Part shown: piece by piece, positions 54,261 to 64,000 of the stretch
Numbering within the stretch: the stretch's first letter is position 1
Layout of the letters: each line of letters opens with the position of its first letter
Assembly: GCA_028583415.1 (NCBI GenBank)
Contig: CM053267.1
Location: 26,088,902-26,152,901 of the forward strand
DNA length: 64,000 nucleotides
DNA from: Protea cynaroides
Lineage: Eukaryota > Streptophyta > Magnoliopsida > Proteales > Proteaceae
Direction: 5' to 3'
Notes under the pieces: generated by a model
The model's database searches: none
Told to the model about the DNA's origin: nothing
Seen by the model: only the letters and a program-made list of their open reading frames with translations
Made by a program: the position numbers and the translations under genes

Positions 54261-55849
54261 TAATATTCAGACTCCTAGGATACTTTCCTTATATTGATTT
54301 GCTTGACATTTGATGCTAGATCTAGGGTACTATATTTATTGTTTGTACATACTGCTTTGGGGGGAATGGGTTCAGTCACACATTCGTGCGAGTAGCCGAA
54401 CCGGGTCCCATGCATATGGGGCAGCCCACTAGACGAAACACACAGCCTTGGCCTGTACTTTGTGAGACCACGACCGACGAGTAGCCTCTAACGGGCATTT
54501 CTTGGGTCCGCCTAGGAATGCGTTATGCTACTCCACGTCTCTTGGATCCTTGCAACATAGTATATAAAGGGAATGGGGGCCCATTATTCATCGAACATTC
54601 GGTGATAGGTTACCCCATCCTCGTCAAGGTGGCATTTTCTGTCCTAACCCAGTTTGAGCCACATGTATGTTATTTTTGGTCCATCTTTGAACCAACATGG
54701 TAAAATCTACTCGATCATAATGTTTACATCCGAGACATCGAAGTTCTGCCCGTTTTTGTCCTTGACTTGTCAACATGTTTGGATCCACACTTGAGTATTC
54801 TTGTCTCTCACTTGTTGGGAGCGTGAGGGTTACGTATACCCCCATACACATTAGTGTGGGCGGTCTGTACACGCCCTCCATCATACAAAGCTCATTGTGT
54901 TGATCTGTTCAATATTGATACGTCAATCTCAAAAAACGATCGAAAAATCTTCATCATGGCATAGATACTGTGATCAAGTAGAAATTTACCAGTTTTTTCA
55001 ATCATGAACCGCTTTTGTCATCCTTCATGAAAACTACAAATAAGCATATCCGTTTCAATTTCTTGAAATTTGATGAACCACATGGTCGAACCTTGGTGCT
55101 ATAATGATCCATTCGGAATCTTGAGGCCCCAAGACCAATCATGGGGTTATTCAAATACAAATAAATTGTTACAGATAATGTCTAATGGTCGGTTTTCATG
55201 AAAGAGCTAACTTTGTTTGGTCGAGTCAGCTTGTATGTGTATGTGTATTCTTCTCGTGTCCAGTCACTTCTGAGTCTTAACCTTCGTTCAGTGTTTATAT
55301 AAAAATTTAAAAAAAAGGTTGAACTAGGGAGGATAGGATTGTCTAGACTTAAGAGAACACCTGAGTGAGTTGACAAAGCATCCACTCATAAGAAGGTCTC
55401 ATCATCACCGGTTCATGTCTCGGTTCATGTTCATAAGGAGGACTTTTGTACCTCAAAGTGTTGGAATGGTTGGAAGACTGTATATTGAGAGCTCAAATAT
55501 TGCAGAACGGAATTGAAATTTCAAGATCGGAGTTAAGGAATCCAAGAGATTAGAAAGCTGAATCATAGATTCTGAGAGATTACATGTTTCTTTCCCATGT
55601 TAGCATACCTGCCAATTTTAAATGGAAAAACTAAGATTGGAAAGCATTTCGTTCACCCTTGGCGATTGAGCCACTTTGACTGAGGGAGTTCCCAAATTAC
55701 TTTCATCACCCAAGGTGACCCTGACTCAAAGGAGTAGTCCTCGAACCATCAAGAATGGCCCACCTACCTCTCAAAATCCATGATGAAAAGGAGGACGATG
55801 TGGTCAATTGTAACCCAAAATTAAAGTAGCCTGAAAATGTACTTCATGT

Positions 55850-56130
55850 CCACCCTAAACTGGGGCACAATCAAAATGTCAGTGTACCCTAAATTGTGGC
55901 ACAACAAAAATATCAGTGCACCCTAAACTGGGGCATAATTAAAATGTTAATGGATTCAAAGTGGGGCAAACCAAAAAGGTGATGGACCAACAAGGGTAGA
56001 GATCAGAGTTTCATGACATCCAAACTGGGGTATAAGATTGGAATACATTTACCCCAAATTGAGGCATTGGCCAGGTGAATGTCAAACCCGAATTGGGGCA
56101 TAAATCAAATTGGTAATAGACCCAAGATGG
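55850..56130. repeat. Repeated CAAACTGGGGCA motif
   Basis: About eight imperfect copies of CCCTAAACTGGGGCACAA, 30-45 bp apart (55852, 55889, 55921, 55957, 56018, 56050, 56086 and nearby). Confidence 0.7.
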
Positions 56131-56856
56131 GTTTATCTCAAGATGGATAGGGTCAAACATATGTCGATAAATATGCATAATGAGCCTTACTAGTGAAAGT
56201 CTGAACGGAGATTCGGTCCTACCACTAATCATAAGTTGGCGTCAATGATATCGTATCCAATTGGGGTAACTCGGTGAATTACTTGTCTAAACTGGCTACC
56301 ATTGGTATATGATAGGTCATCTATGATTGGGCTCGAGTCCGATGTGTCTGTAAACGGTCCAGTCGAAAATGCTCTGAAAAAATGAAAAATAATCAACTCA
56401 TTTGAGACATCAACTGCAGTGCTTTTACTACTTCCAATCCATTCCTTCCCAGTTTGATATTTCTTCCTCTTCCATGTCCGTTGCTAATTCTGACTTTGAT
56501 GACGATCAGGATGATGAGCCACAACCTGAACTTCTACTTCACCGCCTTTAGAGAAATGAAAATTCAACACACATGTGAAAGTTACAAATGATTAAGTTAA
56601 AGTCATGGAAGCATTCTCAAAGATACAAGTTGGTACATCAAAATGTCATCCCATTTGGTTAATTTACAGAAATAATTTTTTTTGGGATATTCCTTGAAAG
56701 TAGAGAACATTTATAGACTCATACTGGTGGTTCATTCAGTTTTGTAAAAATGGGTCTATAGAAAAGGACCATTCAAGTGATTAAGTCTTCTACAAGTGCA
56801 TGACATCTACAAACATGAAGTATGTTATAGATCAACCTTAAAATCAAAGATGAGCT

Positions 56857-56857
<1 letters not shown>

Positions 56858-56891
<34 letters not shown>

Positions 56892-56939
56892 AAAAAGGAA
56901 AAAAAAAAAAAAAAAAGAGAAAAAAAAAGAAAAAAAAAG
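56858..56939. repeat. Poly-A tract
   Basis: About 80 bases of nearly pure A with scattered G. On the minus strand it produces a spurious poly-Phe frame. Confidence 0.9.
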
Positions 56940-58544
56940 AGCTATACAAAATAATGAGGTTGGTTAGCATACTCCATTGGAACAGTGATGACAGACAAGT
57001 TCATCTATGGTGCATAGACATGGAGCAACTACTTTGAAACGCTAATGATGAGTGAGTTCGATTACAAGGCATATACATGGGGAAACTCCTTTAGAGCCCT
57101 GATGATGGATGAGTTCAGTTATAGAGCAATAAGACAATTGGTTCTCTTACAATGACTTATAGACACCATTTCTTAGAACCTGATTGGAGAACTGATCGTT
57201 TGTTGTGACTCACGTTGGGTGTTGAGCTGGATTTTTGATATTGGTCACTACATGCCACCCATACAGGGGGTGGTCTCATCACTTTGTTCTCATCAGAGGA
57301 TTTTTCTTTTCGGTTAAAGACTCTCTCTCCCGTCCATCAATCTGACGGTCTTCCACAGAGTTGACATTACATGCCCTTACTTCAAATGTCACAAAATTTT
57401 ATGGTATCGTTTCTTGTGAACATGTCGTCTTGTTATGCATAAATATTGTTCAATAAATCTGACTGGAATATCTATCACTCGTTCATCATTTCAACGGCGT
57501 CCAAGAATTCCATAGTCTTTTGTTCGTAGCCAATAAAATGGCATCGCCTAGTGGAGATCAAGCCATTCTACATAAACAACCAAACACTCTCCCAATGGCA
57601 GACCCATTGAACAGTTTCTTATCTGTCCATTTGGACCTTCATCGTCATACTTGTATACAGACTTAAAGGATTTGGGCCCAAACTTGGTTGTAACCGATTC
57701 AGCATCTGAGCATAGCTTGTTGAAATTTGTTTTTTATCTGAATGATACCGAGAGGAGAAAGCATTCTTTGACGTTTTTTCTAAAGATTAGTGTAGGGTTG
57801 CATCTCCTTAAGGTTATTTCTATTGATGACTCAAAAGTCGCCTACCTATCAATGTGTGCAGACTTGAACTTAGACACTGGGGCAAAATCACCCATTTATC
57901 CAAACATCATGAGTTTAGTTGAGCCCTTTGTTTGAAACTCTAGCTGAGTTTATTTGAATGTAAGAGAAAGATGACTCATACAAATTTGAGTCATTGTCAT
58001 CATTTGCCCCTCATTAAAAAGACCTGATTGCCTTTTGATCAAAGTGAAACCCATATAAATTTGGCAGGAATGCAGAACATATCAAAATTGCCTTTTAAAG
58101 AAAAGAAACATGTTTCTCTCGGTCTAGATTAAGTCAAGTCAAAGAAAGTCGATCAAATCATGATCTATAGTTCCTCTTGGATTCCGAGCAATGTTAATGA
58201 ACAAAGTGCAGATGCTGAGCCCCATTGTGGCTACCTCAATATTTATGGAAAGTTCAACCCATTTTGGAAATGAAGAAAGATGAAGAAAGGAATTGAAAAG
58301 AACAAGAAAAAGAAAAAGAGAAATGAAAAAAAAAATGAAAGAAAGGTGAAAGTACAGAGAAGAAAGAAGACTGAATGAAAGCAGAATAAGAATGGAAAAG
58401 AGAACAAGATACAAGCAAAGAAAAGAAAGAAAGATCATGGGAAAAGAGAGAAAGCTCTAGCCCGAACTACGTGGAACCTGATTCTGGAGGGACGAAAATC
58501 CCAAAGGATACGTAGGTAATTTGGGACACCCCAAATTCAGTCCA

Positions 58545-58681
58545 GAGACTATACATCCAAAGGCTATACATCCAAAGGCTACACATCCAGAGGCTACACA
58601 TCCAAAGGCTACACATCCAGAGGCTATACATCCAAAGGCTACACATACAGAGGCTATACATTCAGAGGTTACAAATCCAAA
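58545..58681. repeat. 15-bp tandem repeat (9 units)
   Basis: Units of AGGCTACACATCCAA type. Being a multiple of three, they leave both strands open (ATHPKATHPE, CVAFGCIASG), which explains the overlapping frames here. Confidence 0.9.
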
Positions 58682-58692
58682 GCACAAAGCAC

Positions 58693-59066
58693 AATTACAG
58701 TTACATCATGAGCGGTCTTGAGTCAAAGTCACAGACCTGATAAGGTCACTACTCAAGAAGCTTGAAAGTCACAGTTACATCATGAGCGGTCTTGAGATAA
58801 AGTCACAGACCTGATGAGGTCGCTACTCAAGAAGCTTGACAATTACAGTTACATCATAAGTGGTCTTGAGATAAAGTCACAGACCTAATAAGGTCGCTAC
58901 TCAAGAAGCTTGACAGTTATAGTTACACCATGAGCGGTCTTGAGCCAAAGTCACAGACCCGATGAGGTCGCTACTCAAGAAGCTTGACAGTTACAGTTAC
59001 ATCATGAGCGGTCTTGAGCCAAAGTCACAGACCTTATGAGGTCGCTACTCAAGGAGGTTGACATCT
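58693..59066. repeat. 74-bp tandem repeat (5 units)
   Basis: AGCGGTCTTGAG blocks at 58711, 58785, 58859, 58933 and 59007, exactly 74 bp apart, with GGTCGCTACTCAAGAAGC in each unit. Confidence 0.93.
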
Positions 59067-60436
59067 ACAGTTGTTTGTTGTACAGTGTGAAAAAAATAAA
59101 AAAAAAGAGTAGTTACAGCATCAGTTCAAGGGAGCAATGGTAGAATCCAGATCAAGTGCAGAACAATGCAAAAATGGGCCACTTTTGTCTTCGGCCTCAA
59201 TTGCCCACAATCTCGGCCGAAGAGGGGCATCTGTAAGCACCCCATTTTTGCCATCCTAGCTAAACAAAGTCATGTTGGCATGTGGACAACAAAAGGAAGA
59301 AAGATGATTGAAAGTTTGGTTTTTTGAATGTGAATTTGAGGAAGTTTCAATGGATCTGTGAATTTGAGGAAGTTTTCAATGGGTCCCACAGTAAGGTCAT
59401 AGGTTATAATTTTGCATGGATGCCTAGGTCATGGAATTATCTTCAAAATTAGACCAGAATTGCTCGATTCTGACATAAAATGAAGAAGATATGACCATTT
59501 TAGTCGGACGATACGTACAAGGGAGGTTTCTGAAATTATCATAAATAATCCCAGGGGCTTTCATGCAAATTATCGTAAGTTGGATTGTTTGAATTTCAAA
59601 TCATCATATCTTGATCATCCGACATTTAAATCATATGGTTTAAGTACCATTATTCCTTATTTATAGTCCTCTTCAAAGTGGACGTAAAGGATTTTCGGTA
59701 GAAGTCACCAGTGGGCCCATGCAAGCTTGCATGCAAAGTAATCGTTAGAACTTTAAAGCTTCATATCTCTTCCGTTCTACGTCGGATTCAGATGATTCCA
59801 AAGCCGTTATTCTTCATTTGTGATGTCCTACAATGTAGATGTGGAAAATCTTGAGTAGAAGTCTCCGGAGGGTCCCATGCAAAATTACATATGGAAATGG
59901 TCATTTAATCTTCAAAAATTCATATTTTGATCATCCCATATCCAAATCAGGTAATTTCAGTTTCATTATGATCCATTTTTAGTACTCTACAAAGTGAACG
60001 TAAAGGATTTCCGGCAGAAGTCTACGAAGGATCCCATGCAGAATGGTCAACTAAATTATCGATAATTGGTCCGCTTAAACTTCAAAAATTCATAAGTTGA
60101 ATATTTTATTTCCAAATGAGGTGATTCAAGTTCCTATATTCCTCATTTTTAGTGTTCTACAAAGTGAACATAGAAAATTTGGAATAGAGGCTAGCAAAAA
60201 ATTCCGTGCGAAATAACAATGGAAATGGCCCATGAAATGATAGAGAGAGAAAACCTAGTGAATTCCAATCAATCCAGTCAACTCAGCTCAACCCAAGCCA
60301 GTCTTGGCCCAACCCAGTTAAATCAAGTCATTCTTAGTCCAACCCAGCTCAGTTTAAGTCAGTCCAGCCCAGTCAACTCAAGTCAGACTAGTCTAGACCA
60401 AGTTCGTTTAACCCATGTGCAAGAATTTTATGATAT

Positions 60437-60439
<3 letters not shown>

Positions 60440-60518
<79 letters not shown>
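60440..60518. repeat. (TA)n in R9 3' LTR
   Basis: About 39 TA units, more than twice the length in the 5' LTR. Confidence 0.93.
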
Positions 60519-60522
<4 letters not shown>

Positions 60523-62580
60523 TATATCAAGGTTATGTATATATATAAGTGGAAGATTCAGTTCAACTGGAAAGGAAACTCGAGAGGGAGGATCTAAAAG
60601 AGAGAATCAGAACCAAGATGAGAAAGAAAAAAGAGAGGAGGGCGGTGGAGAGAAAGGAAAAAAATAAAAAAAATCAAAGAGGAGAAGATCGGGGAGAAAG
60701 AGAGCGGTGAGAATCCGAGAATAAAAAAATAAATAAATAAAAAGATGAAAAAAGAGAGAGGGCGGTAAAGATTGAAGAGAGAATCGAGGAGAAGATAAAA
60801 AAGGAAAAAAAATAATAAAAAGATTGAAGAGAGAATCGAGAGAGAATCGAGGAGAAGATAAAAAAGGAAAAAAAAATAATAAAAAGAAGGAAAATTTGAG
60901 AGAGAATCGAGAGAGAATAGAGAGAGAGAGAGAGAGTGGAGAGAAAGAATAAAGAAAAAGAAAAAAAATAGAAAAGAGGGGAAGGGAGAGACCGAAAGGA
61001 GAAGAGAGAGAGGAGGGCGGTGAAAGAGGGAGAATCGAGAAGAGAAAAAAGAGAGAGAGAAAAAAAAAGAAGAAAGAATCGAGCAGAGGGGGAGAACAAG
61101 AGAGAGGAGAAAGAGAGAGAGCCTGATAGAGAACAGGAGGGAAGACAAGGAGATCGAGATAGTGAAGAAAAGATGAAGAAGAAGAAGTAGCAGCAGCAGC
61201 GTTTGGTATGCTCTGCTTCCTTTCCCTTTTCCTTTTCCTTTTCTTTGTGTATTCTATGCTCACTCCACCACACCTGCACATCACTCTCATAACTCACCTT
61301 CCTTGCATAATCCGACTGCCACCGCCTGATCACCACCCCACCTGTCATGTAATTTTCTGTCCACCTTGCCCCAAACCCAGCAGCACCAGTGATCGACACC
61401 CCAACATCTGTAATTATCCCCACTCCCAACATTACTCTACCTGAAACCACACCCAATACCTACCGAAACCACATCTCAAAACCCAGCATCCATGCAAACC
61501 AAGAAACCAGACCATCCGTCCAACCGAAAAAACCTTCACCATCAAACCTGCTACAAACCTCCCAACTAGTGACTTACCCACCTGCAGTACAATTTTCAAC
61601 ATCTCCGACCACTTGCAACCATTGCCAAATCATACACTTGACACCTAGCAATCCCCACATGTAACACCCAAAACCAAATCACTAGCAGCCATCATAACTG
61701 AGAACCTTGCACACCAGCTCTACTCATCCAGCTACATCCGATTATCCAGCCACCAAAATTGATTGCTGCCACCTGGTTTCATATCCCACATACACTCCTA
61801 CACCCACCAAAAGCCTTCGTGAGCACCACCTGTACATGCTACCAGCTTTGCCCCTCCTACCCACCTTGTTGTTCATCCACATGCATAAGCCCAATCCTAG
61901 TCAGTCCCTACCATTGAGTTGCTACCCTCTGATTATAATTTTATATGATTGGATCTTGGCCACATGATTGGAATTTGATTTTTGATACATTGATACATGA
62001 TTGGATCTTGGCCACATGATTGGAATTTGATTTTTGATACATTGATGCATGATTAGATCTTGGCCACATGATTGGAATTTGATTTTGATATATTGATGCA
62101 TGATTGGATCTTAGCCACATTATTGGAATTTGATTTTTGATATATGATTGGATCTTAGCCACATTATTAGAGTTTGATTTTGATATATTGGTGCATGATT
62201 GGATCTTCATTGTGATTAATTTAAGCAAATCTGAATATCATGCATACAAGTTGTTTTGATACATATGATGCCACATATTGCCATATTTGTCTGCTACACA
62301 TGCTCACATGCTATATTGGATGATTACTGTCATGTTTGAATGCACACTTACCATGTTTGTATTGATTCACATGCTCACTTGCCATATTTGATTGATTTGC
62401 TGTTAAATTTGAATATATTTCCAACATGCTATATTTAGATGCTTACACTGCTATATTCAAGCTCACATTGCTATGTTAGATTGTTTACATTGTACAACAA
62501 CTAGGGCAAGATACACCCTAAAATGAAAAGAATTAGACAATTAGGGTAGAAAACCCTAAAAATGGAAAGAAAATAAATGA

Positions 62581-63113
62581 TAGGAATTTAGGTCGTATCC
62601 CTAGATCCTATTGACAAAAAATGGAAAGAATTTGGTACACATCCTAAATAAAAATGATAGGAATTTAGATCTCATCCCTAGATCCTATTGACAAAAATAG
62701 AAAGAATTTGGTACACATTCCAAATAAAAATGATAGGAATTTAGGTATCATCCTTAGATCCTATTAACAAAAATAGAAAGAATTTGGTACACATTCCAAA
62801 TAAAAATGGTAGGAATTTAGGTCTCATCCCTAGATCCTATTGGCAAAAATAGATAGAATTTGGTACACATCCCAAATAAAAATGGTAGGAATTTAGGTCT
62901 CATCCCTAGATCCTATTGACAAAAGTAGAAAGAATTTGGTACACATCCCAAATAAAAATGGTAAGAATTTAGGTCTCATCCCTAGATCCTATTGACAAAA
63001 ATAGAAAGAATTTGGTACACATTCCAAATAAAAATGGTAGGAATTTAGGTCTCATCCCTAGATCCTATTCACAAAAATGGATGGAATTTGGTACACATTC
63101 CAATCCGACTCTC
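62581..63113. repeat. 76-bp tandem repeat in R9 3' LTR (7 units)
   Basis: Units start at 62581, 62658, 62734, 62810, 62886, 62962 and 63038; the first is 77 bp. The unit number equals that of the 5' LTR. Confidence 0.93.
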
Positions 63114-63846
63114 ACAATCATTTTGAACTACGTCGTACCTGATTTCTAGGGCAAACCCTAGAATACATAGGTAATTTGGAAATCTCATATATTGTACAAA
63201 GCCACTCATCAACCATACATCCAACATAAACTTCAACTTGAACAAAGAATCTAATTGAAGCACATGCATAAATCACTTCCATAATCTTTAATCACACAAT
63301 CCATTATTCGAACTATGTTTTTGGACTTGATTTCCAGGATTGGAATACGTAGGCAGTTTGAGATGTCTTACACATCTCAGATTCAGTCCAAGACTGAACC
63401 ATCTTTGGTCCGGTTCACTGTATAGTACTGTACATTACATTTGCTTATTTATTTATTTCAGGACATGATTGGCTGAACCCTAGGTTAGAATAACTTAGCA
63501 ACTTGGTTTAGGACATCCCCCATTGAACCCTAGTCATCCAGTTCACCAAGCACAGTCAAAATTAGAGTCTAAGGAAAGTTTAGGAGGTCAATATTGATCG
63601 GGCGGTTTGGGTGCCTAACACCTTCCCATAATCGTACTCTGAATACTTACCCGATCTCTTGCAAACCAAAGAACTGATACATTGGGTCATGAGTCAATAA
63701 AAGTCTTACCTTAGGGTGAGGAAACATTTTTAGAGGTCCTAGACCTTAATCTAGGTGGTGACTCCAACAGAACAATAGATCTTCATCGATTACGGATACA
63801 CATTTCATCCCGAGGAGGATCACATCGATTTTCCAATGTCCTCACA

Positions 63847-64000
63847 ACAGCATCGTTAGCGGCGACAATCGTCGTGATCTATATTATTTTAATCCTTTAT
63901 CTTAACTTCGATAACTACTGTCCGACATTGGAGACACACAGGATTATCTTCTTTTTATCTCACAGTCTTCCTTTATTGGACAGTAACATTTCTAACCCTA
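63847..64000. other. Right flank after R9
   Basis: It starts with the ACAGC duplication and then ATCGTTAGCGGCGAC, the continuation of the sequence left of 49319. No gene was recognised. Confidence 0.6.

Larger units (their letters stand above)
54261..59231. other. R9 interior, non-coding
   Basis: 5 kb without gag, protease, reverse transcriptase, RNase H or integrase motifs on either strand. The longest plausible frame (57651-57935, plus, 94 codons) is not recognised. It contains a repeated CTAAACTGGGGCA-like motif (55850-56130), a poly-A tract (56858-56939), a 15-bp repeat (58545-58681) and a 74-bp repeat (58693-59066). The last bases before 59232 (GAAGAGGGGCATC) are the likely polypurine tract. 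Confidence 0.75.
49324..63846 (+). mobile_element. R9: large LTR element with non-coding interior (LARD or Ogre/Tat-like)
   Basis: A 14,523-bp element with LTRs 49324-54240 and 59232-63846, both starting TGTAAGCACCCC and ending TGTCCTCACA. A perfect ACAGC duplication flanks it (49319-49323 and 63847-63851). The primer site TGGCGACTCCACTGGGGAC (54242) and a purine tract before 59232 set the plus orientation. The 5-kb interior shows no gag or pol domain, so it would need another element's proteins. Very long LTRs and this primer site resemble Ogre/Tat elements or LARDs; that placement is from memory of those groups. Confidence 0.9.
59232..63846 (+). repeat. R9 3' LTR (4615 bp)
   Basis: Copy of 49324-54240. 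It has a longer (TA)n (60440-60518), a purine-rich tract at 60560-61188, the 44-52-bp repeat at about 61946-62215, and seven 76-bp units from 62581. It lacks the 397 bp of 51642-52038. Differences are scattered, so the insertion is not very recent. Confidence 0.92.

Noticed and set aside
57651..57935. 94-codon frame in the R9 interior as a gag or accessory gene
   Set aside because: No known motif, no repeat of the frame elsewhere in the window, and no supporting codon pattern.
58457..58721. Overlapping plus and minus frames with Cys/Gly or His/Pro repeats
   Set aside because: They come from a 15-bp tandem repeat, which keeps frames open on both strands.

Overview
This is nuclear DNA from a flowering plant with a repeat-rich genome. 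The only host-type gene is a broken plant O-methyltransferase; nearly everything else is LTR retrotransposon DNA. No bacterial, plastid or mitochondrial genes, rRNA or tRNA genes, or CRISPR arrays were found. The species cannot be named from the sequence. A 500-base run of N (47603-48102) marks an assembly gap.

Layout. 1-1315: no recognisable gene. 1316-47602: a nested stack of Ty3/gypsy chromovirus-type elements (pol ends in a chromodomain) from three related LTR families, called alpha, beta and gamma here. The oldest layer is an alpha LTR, R1 (1316-2312, 28296-28625 and 30970-31272). Into it went a gamma solo LTR, R2 (2313-28290, duplication TTGTG). Into R2 went a full alpha element on the minus strand, R3 (3216-26861, duplication AGTAA). 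Into R3 went a full beta element, R4 (10586-22392). A second gamma solo LTR, R5 (28626-30964), also sits in R1. R1 then ends at a truncated beta element, R6 (31273-35236), which is broken by a Ty1/copia relic, R7 (35237-37373). R7 is followed by another beta element, R8 (37374 into the gap). 48103-49323: O-methyltransferase pseudogene and non-coding DNA. 49324-63846: R9, a 14.5-kb element with 4.6-4.9-kb LTRs, duplication ACAGC and a non-coding interior, like a LARD or degenerate Ogre/Tat element.

How the parts work together. In alpha and beta the order is LTR, tRNA-Met primer site, a reversed gene, a CG-rich palindromic motif cluster, gag, a small intron-like spacer, pol (protease, reverse transcriptase, RNase H, integrase, chromodomain), polypurine tract, LTR. 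The reversed gene lies antisense between primer site and gag in all four elements that keep this region. It has a 5'-UTR intron of about 440 bp in every copy and encodes a protein resembling the 'putative plant transposon protein' family. Eight LTRs from three diverged families share a frame of exactly 40 codons ending in a CxCxxC motif, with mostly synonymous or conservative changes. Each family also has its own palindromic CG motif, repeated in its LTRs and, in alpha and beta, again between the reversed gene and gag. These features together are the best candidate here for an undescribed system. Every gag-pol copy is inactivated by nonsense codons, frameshifts or deletions.
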